The notes beneath the pieces were generated by a model. That model did no database searches, was not told the DNA's origin, and worked only from the letters and a program-made list of their open reading frames with translations. A DNA stretch of 64,000 bases from Carposina sasakii (taxonomy: Eukaryota; Arthropoda; Insecta; Lepidoptera; Carposinidae): NCBI GenBank assembly GCA_014607495.2, contig CP053168.1, positions 1,178,001 through 1,242,000 on the forward strand, in the 5' to 3' direction. Positions 45,701 to 55,792 of this stretch are shown here, in pieces (the first letter of the stretch is position 1; every line of letters begins with the position of its first letter). The translations under genes were made by a program, and so were the position numbers.

Positions 45701-48700
45701 TTTTAGTTCCCTAAAAATCTGTCGGCCATTGCACTCTATGTTAAGACATTACCTATTACTACCTTTCAGTAATAAATAGTGACTTATTTTAATTGTATTC
45801 TAATTATTGCAATAAACTTATATTACTGATACAAGGTAAAATTCTGGTATTTATCTAGTCTCTGTCTATTACAAAATTAGTAATAGGAAGTTGATACAAG
45901 TACGAAAGTGACTACGAAACGCCGTCTGATAAACAGCAACATTTATAATATTTAATTATAGACAGAATATAACAAATAGTTAGAATACGTCTGTACTCAT
46001 GTTCACTAGAATACATCAGCGGCGTCTCCTTCTTATATCTCAAGAGTCTCATATTAATAGTTAATAATAAAAACTATATCTTATAAAGCATTCAGAACAG
46101 AAGTTCTATCTATACTACATAGTATATGTTATAATTGGACCAAATCCAACGTGACCCTACTTCTCATGAAATCTTTACTATCTGGACCCATACCAAAATG
46201 GCTGACAAAGCCAAAAATCTATCCTCCACTATTTATAAGAGCAGTGCTTGAGTGCTATATTGAATATTCTGACTGTAATTATTTTTAAACGCACACGCTA
46301 ACCAATGTGCCCCATGTAATTTACCTCATAGAATAACTACTTTTTCTATGACCTACCCATAAATCCTTAAGAAGTCGGATTGGTATAGGTTGCGTAGAAA
46401 GAGAATGGTATAGTCAAAGATAGGTTGTATATTACTCTTTCTTGTCTTCTTTATGGTCGTATAGGTACATACATTTACAAACGGCCATATTCCCTAAATG
46501 GGGTAGCCTGGAGATCATGCTTAGTATAGCGGGGACAGATGTAAATGACAAGTGACAAGTTGATACAAAGAATATACTTACTCTGAGTTGATAGCTCATC
46601 GCCGTCATCGTGGCAGGAATTGTTTTCTTTGGTTTTTCGATGTTATTAACTAACATAATACTATTTATAGCAATATAACTTTCCTAATTAATTAACCTTA
46701 TCTATTTAAAGACAAACACCCGACTGCGAATTTTGACCCAGTGTCACTCATAACTAAAAGGAATCTAATGATACCTCTCATGCTCAAATGCGACAACCAG
46801 TTTGGAACGTGCCAAAGAAATATGCATACAAAAATACACACGAAAAACATGACAGTTGAAGTGCCGAAAACTCGAACTAAGCGTTTTGCATCTACATTCA
46901 TAGTGCGAACGGCCAAGCTGTAGAACTCCCTGCCTAAATCCCTGTTCCCCATGAACTATAATCTTGCGGTCTTCAAGTCGAGAGTGAACCGGTTTCTTTT
47001 AGGCAAGCGCGCCTTCGATCAAATTTATATTTCATCGAAGAAGCGCGCTCCATCTTAGACTGCAACGGTGCTTACCAGCAGGCGCGTTGTTGTCAAGCGT
47101 AAGCCTATTTAATATAAAAAACCCCTTCTGGCGAAGGCAGGTAAATAGTATTTCTGTACTCGAAAGAAGTCACGGATGGTTCTATAGCTTCTGTTCGGTG
47201 GCTCTTCAATTTCTATTGCATTGAAAACAAACCAGTGGCCAGCTAGCACCGATCCATCGCTTACATAACACGACCCCGATACCGTGGAAATTACTGCTCA
47301 TATATATTCTAGTAGGTAACTACACTCTACTTATTTATTTACAAATTGCAAAATGGTTCGCTATAGATAGACATATATAATACTCAGCGGTGTTCCTGAA
47401 ATGAGATTAATTGCAATTGGAATTAAAATTGGGTAGGTATTAGTCCGTTCAATAGCAAAGTCCTGTGCCGATGCGAGGCTTCACTAGAATGCAGCAGCTG
47501 AATCTCGTTCTCTTCACCTTGGTGTTTTGTAGGCGATGGGCTGACCACCTGTCACTACTAACCGAACTTGTACATCTCAACTATACCCTCGAAATTGGTC
47601 AGATGTGGCACCATGTGGTCCTATCGGCCCTTGGTGCTCTGCCTACCCGTAAGGGATAAAGGTGTGATTTTATGTATGTATGTATGAATCTCCTTCCTTC
47701 CGTGCGTGTCGCAAGAGTCGACTAAGGAATTCGGGCATTCAGGCGATGAGCTAGCAACTTGTCAGTGATCATTAGAATCTGTCCCTGCTATGCTAAACGT
47801 AGCTACGGGATGATACTGCAGTTCTAGCTACACCATTTCGCAAACGAATGAGTAAATGCTCGAGTTCTTTTGTCGACTCTTACGACATGCAAATACTTGC
47901 TAAAGGTGTTAGGAAACATTGTCGCATCCTCCACACGCCATATTTAGACCAAAACAAATCGTAAAACTGTTATATAACGTGCATGTACCATCTATTACAG
48001 CGCTCCCAATTCTTGAGTATACCAACCCATTCAATGATCTCTTATTATGTCAGAAAAACGTATCACATACGGCGTGGAGGGGTGTATAGGTACATTTGCG
48101 TAAATCTACTTTCTCAAGTTAGTCATCGTCAGTTAGTGGGTTGTGAGATGATGACGTTCTTTGACCAAATTCCAACTAAAAGCGGCATATATACATACAT
48201 ACAGATAGATAATGAGACGGCTGTGTTCACACAATGGGATAGCCTGAACTGAAAAATCATGAAGGAGATTCTTTAGCTACGTTTAACATAAGAAAAAAAG
48301 TAATAAGCAGGCCATAATAAATACTTGTACCAAATCTTTAGTAACTTAGCTTTAGAAATAAACTATACTTACCTATATATAAATATTGCGCTTGCGTAGA
48401 CCTTTTGGGCAGATTTTAACCAACTACTTATGGATTATCTCTAGGCTTATAGGCTTCCAATAGTCAACGAAAATCAGTTTCGTCATCTCTGTTAAACCCA
48501 ATTTTATTTGTGAAAGAGGTTATACCTTTTCAATTCTATCTAAGCAAAACACATGGTAACCTAACTTTAGGATATTTCCGTAGCTGACTAACCTCACATA
48601 TTAATATCTTGACAAATAAGAACAAAACCTCGATTTCTCAAAACAAATTTGGTTAAAACGGATTTCTCTAGTTAAACATGGATCGATAAGGATAACGTTT

Positions 48701-51700
48701 CACTTGAATTTCGGAATGAGCATCTTTTCTTCTGTTGATTTCACTGACAACTTTCATCATCAATTTGTTATTGTAATTAAGGATAACTACATATTAATAG
48801 TGGGCGTAAGTTGGATCTCTGTCACGGGTCTGTACCAATGAATTAATTTTCATGTGAGTACGCTTAGCTCGTGCCTCGGAAAGCACGTAAAATGGTTGGT
48901 CCTTCGCCTGATCTCTACCCAGCCGTGACGGCTTTCAGTCCCATCAGACTATGAGAGTGACAGAATAGAGAGTGCAGTTGTGTTTGCGCACACACTTGAG
49001 CACTATAATATCTTCTGCGCACCTGGCTAATCTCCGTAGAGATTGGCCGCCTTGATCGAAATGCGGTCGGAGACCTTATACAGGGTGATTTTTGGTCGTC
49101 AACGTTTCCGAAAACTACGGAATCTCCTCATCATCACGATCATTTTTCTCCATGGAAGCATACCTGGGAAGTGTCTGGTTTCCAAAATATTAGGGTCCAA
49201 AGTTGAGTAAATAGACTGCGTTTTTCTGCATAAATGCACATAGACGCGCGTAGCAGGATTTTTTCACGAAAAATAATTAATATCTGTCTATAAAAAAACT
49301 AACATAAACACTAGACACTATAAATTTCGCACGATCAAGGAATTTAAAATAAAAAAAAATAAAAAAAATCCCAGCATTTTTTTTGGCATAAACTTACTTT
49401 ATTTCATGTATAGAATACGTACCCTTCGTTAAAGGTGGCCACAAAAAAACATCCTGTATTTAGGTACATATTATTGGAGGATTTCATCACCATCACCAGT
49501 AGGAGTGTAAATTTAGCACCATACCACCACGTACCTAATTTTAATTTTTCTAAACACTGCAACTTTCTTTAAGGTATTCTAAAAGGCTATTCTAAACGTA
49601 ACTGTAAGATCTCTATAGTAATCCAACAGTTCTGCCATCATATTACGTACCTAGCGAGAGCTATGCGATAGCGAATATTGTACAAAATTCGCTGATTGCT
49701 TAGGTATAAAAAGTATTGAGTACCTACGTAACGTAACAGAAATCTTAAACGAATATGACATTTCGTTCGCTGACGCCTTGGTACTGTTTTACTTTTGCAA
49801 GATACATAGAGAAGAATAACTATAGAGGATACTATAAAAACACATATAATCATCAGACATGTGTGTATCGGTCACCAACCATGGCAGTCTTGTGGTGTAC
49901 CCTGGGGGAGGCCTACGTCCAGCAGTGGACTGCAATAAGCTGATGATGATGTGTGTATGGACCCAATTATCTATCAATAACTATAGGTAATCGCGCGAAC
50001 GGATGAACGAAGTTAATTATGTAGAGAAGAAGTGCTTAGGTATTTTTTTACACAAAGTACTTAGTCAAGAATACATAATAATTTATTTATTTATTTCTTT
50101 ACTCTCTAATTTGCTTTATTTTTGTTTTCAGGTATATCACTGATAATCACACCCGCCTCCGCCCAGCATCCAGCTCGCCACCCTGGTAGGTATGCATCAC
50201 ATCTTTTACCAACACTTTCTGCTATTCCTCCTACTGCAACAGATCCAAACCAAGAGCTTTTGTTCCAGGTCTCATGCAGAGTTCGGCTGACTGGACCAAC
50301 CCACAGATCCAATCGAGGAACCCACCCTGGCACCAGTTCTCAAGTCCAAGAAAAAGATCCCCGGAAATTCAGGAGCAGTACCACAATGCGCCGCAGTTTA
50401 ACCAGCCTTATAGTTATAATCAGAACCCGTTACTGATGCAAGACAGTTCTGCTAAATACGAGCGAACCCAACAGAGTTACCAGCCATCACTGTACACTTC
50501 GGGTGCAGTACCCTACTACGATGGCAGATCCTCAGTAGATTTAGTAAATACAGAGAATCGGTATATACCCAACGATGGAAGGCTTCTTTCCGATTCTGCA
50601 TTCACGAGAATTTCCGAAACTCTAGGTGCAATCAATACTGTAGGACACTATTTAGTAGATATAGTTAATGAGAATGAGAGAAACGAATCTAATCCAAATT
50701 TGAAGCAGTTACCGCAAGCTTTGTATACGTTGAGCAAGAATGTGCTGGGCAGAAATGTTACTGACAAAATTGCTCCTATAGTCAAAAAAGCTTTACCAAA
50801 AGTACTACCTGACGCACCAATTACAAGAATAGCAACAGGAGATTCGACTCCAGAAGACGTCAAAACATGCACCACACCCGAAGGAGAAGATGGTGTATGC
50901 GAAGACCTGAGTAATTGTCCACAGCTATTGTTAAACTTGATAAACCTACGAGAGTCTCTCTGTTTCAAAGATCTTTTTGTGCCAGGGGTTTGTTGCCCTA
51001 AATATGCTGTAGTGGCTTCTACGCCAGCGGAAAAGCCAGTAATAGCAACGACAAGTAAACCGACGTATTTGTTACCTGTAACAACAAAGAGGCCGGTGCC
51101 AAAACCTCTGACAACAACGAAGAAGCCGTCCGCTATCCAGGTGCTTACAACTAAGCGTCCCAAGCCAACGATAACTACTGTTAGGACAACGACCACTACC
51201 AGAGCACCCACAACTGTAATCACCACACCACGACCGCAGCCGACGTCGACGTTCTTCACTGTTGCTCCACCTGTTATCAACAACTTCTCTAACGTCGTCG
51301 ATATAAATGGTAAGCAAGCAGAACCAACTTTTATTTAGTAGCCAACAGTGTAAAAAATTACCCAATTATCTCGACCAGGCGAAAGCACTATATCGTTCTC
51401 CCAGAGTGCTGCTAAGAGTGACATCTTTCCTACTCTTAACCTTTTGGTAATATCAATAATAGAATTCGCCCAGTATTATTCTTCATTATATGTATAGTAC
51501 CATCTTATCGAAGTTTTAAGCATTCACTATGGGTGCGCCCACCACCGGGCCCTACACCCTCCACACGAAGTTTAAAGATCAGCTCGCAAAATCCCTCGCA
51601 TTTTTTATATTTTTTCCGACTTATTGGTTACCATCATCATATTTCAGAATGTGGCCAAAGAGAGGACGAAGGAGGTCGCGTTGTGGGAGGCTCAGAGTCC

Positions 51701-53614
51701 AAGTCGGGAGACTGGCCGTGGATGGCAGCGATATACCTGCACGGCAGCAAGAGACGGGAGTTCTGGTGCGGCGGCACTCTGGTGGGGAAGAGGCATGTCC
51801 TGACTGCGGCTCATTGCACACGAGATTCTAAGCAGAGGCCGTAAGTAAAGAGGTTACAGAAATCTCTTGGTTACAAGGTTATTCTTGCTATCGAATAGAA
51901 CTGATAATGGAATCGATACATGTGATTCGGAATCAATAAGATTATGCGATGCCAATATAGCGCCATCGCCAGTGTAATCATCATCATATTCTATCATACC
52001 AATCGTCGCCACCACCTCTAACCCTCATATTATCGACTCAAACTTCACACTCAATGCTCCTGTGAATGAAAACGTAATAAGTAGGTACTAACATCTCTCG
52101 TAACATAACATACATCGGAGGGTGTAGGGACCGGTGGTGGGCGAACCCTTGATAGAAACTAACATTTCTGACCCGAGTTGCATCTCTCATCCGAGTGGCT
52201 TCAAGGGAAAAGTTACCACATTAAACACGAGCTAGATAGATCTTATCTATTTTTAAGCATATGCCTACTTACCTCTTTTCAGTTTCCCTGCCCGCCAGTT
52301 CAGCGTACGCCTGGGTGACGTAGACCTGTCACGAGATGACGAGCCTTCCCGCCCTGTCACCATGAGGGTGGCGGCCGTCAGAGCGCACGACCAGTTCTCC
52401 AGGGTCGGATACTACAATGATATTGCTGTGCTGCTCCTAGCTGGTAAGTTTATCAAGTTTAATATGACGGGTTTTCTACCTTAGATTGGATAGGTAGTAG
52501 GTACTGTCTTCTATATTTACCAGTGTATGAATTCAAATCTCATGAGCCTAGCGGGAAAGTATGCCCTAGGGGCTTCACATCTACTTCCGTGCATGTCAAC
52601 TAAGGAACTCAGGGGCGTTCTCGCAAGCGATGAGCTAGCAACTTGTCACTGATCCTTTACATCGGTCACTGCTATACTAAATGTGGCTCTAGGTTTTCTT
52701 TTAAGATCCTGCAGTTCTGCCTACCCCATTTTGGGAATGCAGCCGTGTGTATATCATGTATAGGTATGTCATGAGACCAAATCATAAAGAAAACGCACCA
52801 TTATCAAAACCTGGATTGTTTAACAACGGCGAGATACCTACTGTTCAAGTACTTATCATCTTTCAAAACTTCACAGACAACGTTCAAAAATCCAAATACG
52901 TGATACCAATCTGCTTGCCAAGCCATGACTTACTTCGGGCGACCTTCGAAGGCTCGGTAGCCACAGTGGTGGGCTGGGGCACCACCAGGTACGGCGGCAC
53001 CGAGAGCTCCACTCAACTGGAGGCAAAGCTGCCAGTGTGGAGGAATGAGGACTGCGACCGAGCGTACTTCCAGCCTATTACCGACTCTTTTCTATGTGCT
53101 GGGTATGCGAGAGGAGGGGTTGATGCTTGTCAGGTAAGAATAGAAGTTAAAACGGAACTAGCCTTTAGCTGATAAAATTATTGGGACAGCACCTTATTTT
53201 TACATAAGAACATATTAACATTTTACATAGCGGACGCCGCGTAGCAAAAAAGTATTTACTTATAAACGTACTTACTTATTAAGTAACTTATAAACTGACT
53301 ATTAAGTTTGATATTAAGTTTTATTATTCAATTTTCATCACAATTTGATCGATATTAAATAGGTAACTAAATCTTTAAAATTTTAAACTCATGTCATAGT
53401 CTCATGTACTGGAGGTTTAGAAACCTATCAAAACCAATTTTTTATTGACTGTTTTCAGGGGGACTCGGGTGGCCCATTGATGCTTCAAGTGAACGGCAGA
53501 TGGACCCAGATCGGTGTGGTGTCCTTCGGGAACAAGTGTGGGGAGCCAGGGTACCCTGGAGTATATACCCGGCTGACGCACTATCATGCCTGGATGCAGC
53601 AAAATTTAATCTAG
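36672..53614 (+). CDS. Clip-domain serine protease, 7 exons
   Basis: Spliced from 36672-36720, 50132-50185, 50269-51309, 51648-51840, 52283-52443, 52877-53133 and 53459-53614: 1911 nt, 636 residues, all junctions GT-AG and in phase. Residues 1-27 form a signal peptide (hydrophobic VVIVFGISLII, then PASA). A Gln/Ser/Pro-rich stretch follows, then a clip domain with six cysteines (C235, 245, 251, 266, 276, 277) and a Thr/Pro/Lys-rich linker of about 100 residues. The trypsin-type domain has activation site GGR392|VVGG and catalytic H437 (TAAHC), D492 (NDIAVLL) and S588 (GDSGGP). D582 sits in the S1 pocket, predicting cleavage after Arg/Lys. It is a secreted zymogen activated by another trypsin-like protease, as in insect immune or developmental cascades. 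The layout fits CLIPD proteases, but the substrate cannot be told from sequence. Confidence 0.9.
38530..38660. repeat. Fragment related to the LINE 3' region at 39930 and 46690
   Basis: AGATACCTCTCAAGATCAAA, TACGGCAAGCC and CCCGACATCGCCTGAAGGAG resemble parts of 39930-40110 and 46690-46830. Confidence 0.45.
38810..39000 (+). repeat. Repeat E
   Basis: TGATGCGGGGCTTCAATAGA, ATACATCAGCTGGATCTCCT, GTTGACTAAGGAACTCAGG, CTAGCAACTTCTCACTGAT and GATACTGCAGTTTTGGC. Nearly complete copy. The 121-residue frame here is read through the repeat. Confidence 0.75.
39690..39830 (-). repeat. Repeat E, minus strand
   Basis: GAGATCAGTGACAAGTTGCT, TTAGTCGACTCTTACAACAT and GGAAGGAGATGCAGCTGATG. Confidence 0.7.
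39930..40110 (+). repeat. LINE-derived 3' fragment
   Basis: ACCCGACTGTG ... TTGACCCAGCCAATGTCACG ... AATCTAATGACACCTCTCAA ... CACTCGAAAAACACAAC ... GACGCAGTCGGGTAAAAAAG. It matches the start of the LINE remnant at 46690. Its two ends share an inverted CCCGACTG / CAGTCGGG. Confidence 0.55.
40375..40640 (-). repeat. Repeat D, minus strand
   Basis: (CATA)n, CACGCCTTTATCCCTTACGG, AAGTTCGGTTAGTAGTGACA, GTGGTCAGCCCATCGCCTAC, ATGCCCGGGAAGAGAAGCAG. This is the most complete copy. It is preceded at 40300-40330 by a short CTGCTGGACATAGGCC remnant. Confidence 0.75.
41260..41340 (+). repeat. Repeat E fragment
   Basis: TGATGCGGGTGTTCACTAGA, ATACATCAGCTGCATCTCCT, GTGCATGTCGTAAAATCAGG. Confidence 0.65.
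41772..41970 (+). pseudogene. RTE-type reverse transcriptase fragment (downstream of the RT core)
   Basis: The plus-strand translation includes [18 protein letters not shown], then [19 protein letters not shown] and [12 protein letters not shown]. This is the highly conserved stretch after the RT core in RTE-clade LINEs, the region just upstream of the QWAGHIARR motif seen at 23210-23428. It is broken before that motif. Confidence 0.8.
43140..43355 (-). repeat. SINE-F, minus strand
   Basis: AATAAATAAATAAATATTCA, CACATTAACCTAGTGTCACA, GATCCCTAAGATCTTGTGTC, then TACCGGGATTCGAACCCAGG, the T-arm box. Confidence 0.75.
43600..43800 (+). repeat. Repeat E
   Basis: GTGAATACATTAGCTGCATC, TCTCAGGCGACATGCTAGCA, ACTTGTCACTGATCATTTAC, GATCCTGGAGTTCTGGCTAG. 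Nearly complete. Confidence 0.75.
44275..44425 (+). repeat. SINE-A 3' half with GATG tail
   Basis: GGGTTGGCGTCAGGCAGGCA, GCCGGCCGTAAAACAAA, ACCATATTGCGCAGACCCCA, AAGAAGATGATGATGAT. Confidence 0.75.
44740..44830 (-). repeat. Repeat E fragment, minus strand
   Basis: AGATCATAAAGGATTTC and GCAGTGACAAGTTGATAG. Confidence 0.5.
44866..45233 (-). mobile_element. ACAGGGTG repeat element, copy 5
   Basis: Minus-strand copy from ACAGGATGTTTTTTCGTCGC to GACGACCAAAAATCAC. Confidence 0.8.
45238..45395 (+). mobile_element. Short Helitron, internally deleted
   Basis: TCTATATAATAAAATTGTAA, CACGCTAATCTCAGAAACGG, then TTTATACCGGATCATTTCGA and GTCCACGCGGACGGAGTCGC, GGGCGTCCACTA. Compared with 993-1354, about 200 bp of interior are missing. 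It directly abuts copy 5 of the ACAGGGTG element. Confidence 0.7.
46490..46565 (-). repeat. Repeat E fragment, minus strand
   Basis: AATGGGGTAGCCTGGAGATC, TTAGTATAGCGGGGACAGAT, AGTGACAAGTTGAT. Confidence 0.6.
46690..47130 (+). pseudogene. Non-RTE LINE 3' remnant (CR1/Jockey-like C-terminus)
   Basis: The plus-strand translation reads [16 protein letters not shown], then VRTAKL, a TAG stop at 46921, then [20 protein letters not shown] and [10 protein letters not shown]. The motif with Trp before NSLP is typical of insect non-LTR elements of this group; here the tryptophan codon is TAG. Shared 3' text with 39930-40110. It is a dead fragment in the protease's first intron. Confidence 0.7.
47460..47875 (+). 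repeat. Repeat E, split by a repeat D insertion
   Basis: Left part 47470-47506 (GAGGCTTCACTAGAATGCAG), right part 47687-47860 (GAGTCGACTAAGGAATTCGG, GCGATGAGCTAGCAACTTGT, GATACTGCAGTTCTAGCTAC). The break is a D unit. Confidence 0.8.
47507..47686 (+). repeat. Repeat D inserted in repeat E
   Basis: Body GCGATGGGCTGACCACCTGT ... AAGGGATAAAGGTGTGATTT with (TATG)n tail. AATCTC flanks both sides (47501-47506 and 47687-47692). It has a small internal deletion relative to 4922-5200. Confidence 0.75.
48800..49075 (+). repeat. SINE-A head remnant plus another dispersed-type repeat
   Basis: GTAAGTTGGATCTCTGTCAC, GGGTCTGTACCAATGAAT is a diverged SINE-A head. The following GGTTGGTCCTTCGCCTGATC ... TGCGCACCTGGCTAATCTCC block looks like a dispersed element I have seen in moth DNA, but no second copy is in this window. 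Confidence 0.45.
49080..49457 (+). mobile_element. ACAGGGTG repeat element, copy 6
   Basis: Starts ACAGGGTGATTTTTGGTCGT and ends CACAAAAAAACATCCTGT. Nearly complete. Confidence 0.8.
49870..49950 (+). repeat. Repeat C / RTE tail fragment
   Basis: GGTCACCAACC, then GGGGGAGGCCTACGTCCAGC, AGTGGACTGCAATAAGCTGA and TGATGATG. Short 3' end only. Confidence 0.65.
50132..50185 (+). CDS. Clip protease exon 2 (rest of signal peptide)
   Basis: Acceptor TTTTCAG, donor GTAGGT. Encodes [18 protein letters not shown], completing the signal peptide. Reading on through the donor gives a 104-residue frame that is an artefact of the small intron 50186-50268. Confidence 0.8.
50269..51309 (+). CDS. Clip protease exon 3 (clip domain and linker)
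   Basis: Acceptor TTCCAG, donor GTAAGC, phase 1 at both ends. Encodes the Gln/Ser-rich region, the clip domain ([11 protein letters not shown] ... [12 protein letters not shown]) and the Thr/Pro linker. The frame continues past the donor to a stop at 51338, which is intronic. Confidence 0.9.
51648..51840 (+). CDS. Clip protease exon 4 (activation site, catalytic His)
   Basis: Acceptor TTTCAG, donor GTAAGT. Encodes ECGQ, the GGRVVGG cleavage site, GDWPWMAAI and TAAHC. Confidence 0.92.
52283..52443 (+). CDS. Clip protease exon 5 (catalytic Asp)
   Basis: Acceptor TTTTCAG, donor GTAAGT. Encodes [16 protein letters not shown], then [14 protein letters not shown]. Frame checked with both neighbours. 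Short, so it is easily missed by ORF-only annotation. Confidence 0.92.
52555..52760 (+). repeat. Repeat E inside protease intron 5
   Basis: GGGGCTTCACATCTACTTCC, GATGAGCTAGCAACTTGTCA, GATCCTGCAGTTCTGCCTAC, then GGGAATGCAGCCGTGTG. The 141-residue frame at 52747-53172 starts in this repeat and runs into exon 6. Confidence 0.75.
52877..53133 (+). CDS. Clip protease exon 6
   Basis: Acceptor CTTCACAG, donor GTAAGA. Encodes [19 protein letters not shown] and [15 protein letters not shown], including the S1 aspartate D582. Confidence 0.92.
53459..53614 (+). CDS. Clip protease exon 7 (catalytic Ser, stop)
   Basis: Acceptor GTTTTCAG. Encodes [30 protein letters not shown] and ends MQQNLI before TAG. 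Confidence 0.93.
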   Translation, partial: GDSGGPLMLQVNGRWTQIGVVSFGNKCGEPGYPGVYTRLTHYHAWMQQNLI

Positions 53615-54028
53615 ATTACCTATCCACATTTAAAGGAAGGACAATAAGATATGTGGACTACAAAGCGCCGTATGAACCAATCACTGGTTAACCTTTGAAT
53701 TCCACCGCTGTCTCTACCCGTCTACCCTACCTACACCTTCCGTCAATGTCAACTGTGGAACGCCACCTCTCCATTGTCCTTCCTTTGTGTGCATTCCGTT
53801 TAATAGAACAACTCCTGTGTCTGATTTTGGAACTGATTTTTGTATGCAGCTTTACACCTTAGGCCTCTGCTTCGAATTACGAAGAGTTACACAGATAATG
53901 TACCTACCTATACTTAGATAGTCCATCACAAAACGCCATTGTTCAAAGGAAGTGATGGAACGCACTCTTTGTCTATTTTTTTAGTGCCAATTACTTCCCT
54001 ATACACTTGCTTTAACTTAGGGTTTAGT

Positions 54029-54060
54029 AATAAAATTGTGAGGCTTCAGGGATCAATAAA
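54029..54060 (+). terminator. Candidate polyadenylation signals of the protease gene
   Basis: AATAAA at 54029-54034 and 54055-54060, about 415-445 bp after the stop. Another AATAAA is at about 54236. Confidence 0.5.
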
Positions 54061-54298
54061 AATGTTAATAGGCTTGTAACAAAATATGTAAAATTAGGTG
54101 AGGATAACATTTAATATTATTGTTAATTTGTGATTTTATTGACTGAAATACCTATATCTAAATTATTGTAAAAAGTTATGTAGTAATTACTGTAAGCTAT
54201 TTATACATTTTAAACCTACAATAATTTTATTATACTAATAAACCTAACGAAAGGAAAAAAAATGATTACCTGATTCAACGTCCTCGCACATCTCTTTA

Positions 54299-55094
54299 TC
54301 TACACTAATATTATAAAGAGGAAAACTTTGTTTGTTTGGTTGTAATGAATAGGCTCAAAAACTACTGGACCGATTTCAAAAATTCTTTCACCGTTAGAAT
54401 CCTTATTGGACCTGGATGAACATAGGCTATAAGAATTTCCCGATATTCCCACGGGAAGACGACCAACGGGAATTCTATATTTTTTACGAAAACCGCTATA
54501 CATATGAAGCTGAAATCGGGCATATATGTTCATTGGGGACAGCGAGGGAGGACTAAAAACGGATTTCCCGAAATTCCCACGGGAAGGGGACAAACGGGAA
54601 TTCATAGTTTTTACGAAAACCGCTATACATATGAAGCTGAAATCGGGCATATATGTTCATTGGGGACAGCGAGGGAGGACTAAAAACGGATTTCCCGAAA
54701 TTCCCACGGGAAGGGGACAAACGGGAATTCATAGTTTTTACGAAAACCGCTATACATATGAAGCTGAAATTGGGCATATATGTTCATTAGGGACTGCGAG
54801 GAAACACTAGAACGGATTTCCCGAAATTCCCACGGGAAGGAGACCAACGGGAATTATTTATTTTTTACGAAAACGGTTAAACATGTGAATCTGAAGTTGA
54901 GCATATATGTTTATTTGGGACCCCGAGGAAGCACTGGGAACGGATTTCCCGAAATTCCCACGGGAAGGGGACAAACGTGAATTAATTTTTTACGACAACC
55001 GCGATAACATATAGGCTACTTTTTACACTTAACATATAAGCTACTTTTTATTTTTTCTGTAGTCCACGCGGACGGAGTCGCGGGCGTCCACTAG
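54299..55094 (+). mobile_element. Helitron with an internal 127-bp tandem array
   Basis: Starts TCTACACTAATATTATAAAG after an A and ends GTCCACGCGGACGGAGTCGC, GGGCGTCCACTAG before T, so both Helitron boundary rules hold. The inside is a tandem array (see next entry). Frames of 60-116 codons on both strands come from the array and are not genes. Confidence 0.85.
54374..55010. repeat. Tandem repeat, about five units of ~127 bp
   Basis: The marker CATATGAAG (or close variant) starts at 54501, 54628, 54755, 54882 and about 55008, giving periods of 127, 127, 127 and 126. Units 2 and 3 are almost identical and the outer units more diverged, which suggests growth from the middle. Confidence 0.88.
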
Positions 55095-55557
55095 TCTCTC
55101 CCTATATAGAGATACCCAATCTGAATGAGATGACCAATCTTTTTAGTTAGGTACACTAGGGGAGCATATTCAAGCAAGCAGCACCCAAGCGGGTGCTGGT
55201 CATGGCCTATTATGACGGTGGTGTGAGTCTGTGTAGGTGTTTTCTATAATCAAATCACACTATTTGATAAATTTACTATAATGGGCCGAATGGTGCAGAA
55301 ATACTTTGACGATTGAGATTTATAAAGCTGAACTGTCACTGTCAGCAGTTGTCAGTGCTGTAATGTCAATGTCAGTCAAATATTTTGTTGTGTTGATGAA
55401 TTGGTTTCTCTTTATTTCTCAAATTATATTAAATAAAACAATTTATAGCAATAATCGTATAAAAAACTATAATATCGGATGAACGACTATAAAAAACAAT
55501 CCTACTTTGCCATATAATTGTGCCTATATCGTTTTAGTGGTTATAATCTGGGTCACA

Positions 55558-55792
55558 ATGAAATACTCCACTTCCCCTACTCCTAGTACTTCCAATTATC
55601 CCAGGAGCACATCCCCTTTACCGGCACCAGCTAATTACCAGCCTACAACTGCCAGTGCTTCGGTGAAAAGGTATAAATACCTTCGGCGGATGTTTAAGTT
55701 CAATCAAATGGACTTTGAGTATGCTGCATGGCAAATGGTATACTTGTTTGTATCGCCCCAGAAAGTGTTTAGGAATTTTAACTATAGAAAAC
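55558..55792 (+). CDS. UNC50: UNC50 exon 1
   Basis: MKYSTSPTPSTSNYPRST... to NFNYRK, ending in phase 1 before GTAAGT. Confidence 0.93.

Larger units (their letters stand above)
36721..50131 (+). other. 13.4-kb first intron filled with repeats
   Basis: Donor GTGAGT at 36721, acceptor TTTTCAG ending 50131. It holds repeats E, D, SINE-A, SINE-F, Helitrons, LINE remnants and ACAGGGTG elements, listed separately. The stretches 36722-38530, 40650-41255, 41975-43135, 45400-45990 and 47880-48800 are AT-rich with nothing recognised. Confidence 0.75.

Noticed and set aside
50648..51283. 211-residue minus-strand frame rich in Val/Ile/Gly
   Set aside because: Antisense shadow of the Thr/Pro-rich linker exon of the clip protease.
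54300..54980. Several frames of 60-116 codons on both strands
   Set aside because: Repeated translations of the 127-bp tandem unit in the Helitron.
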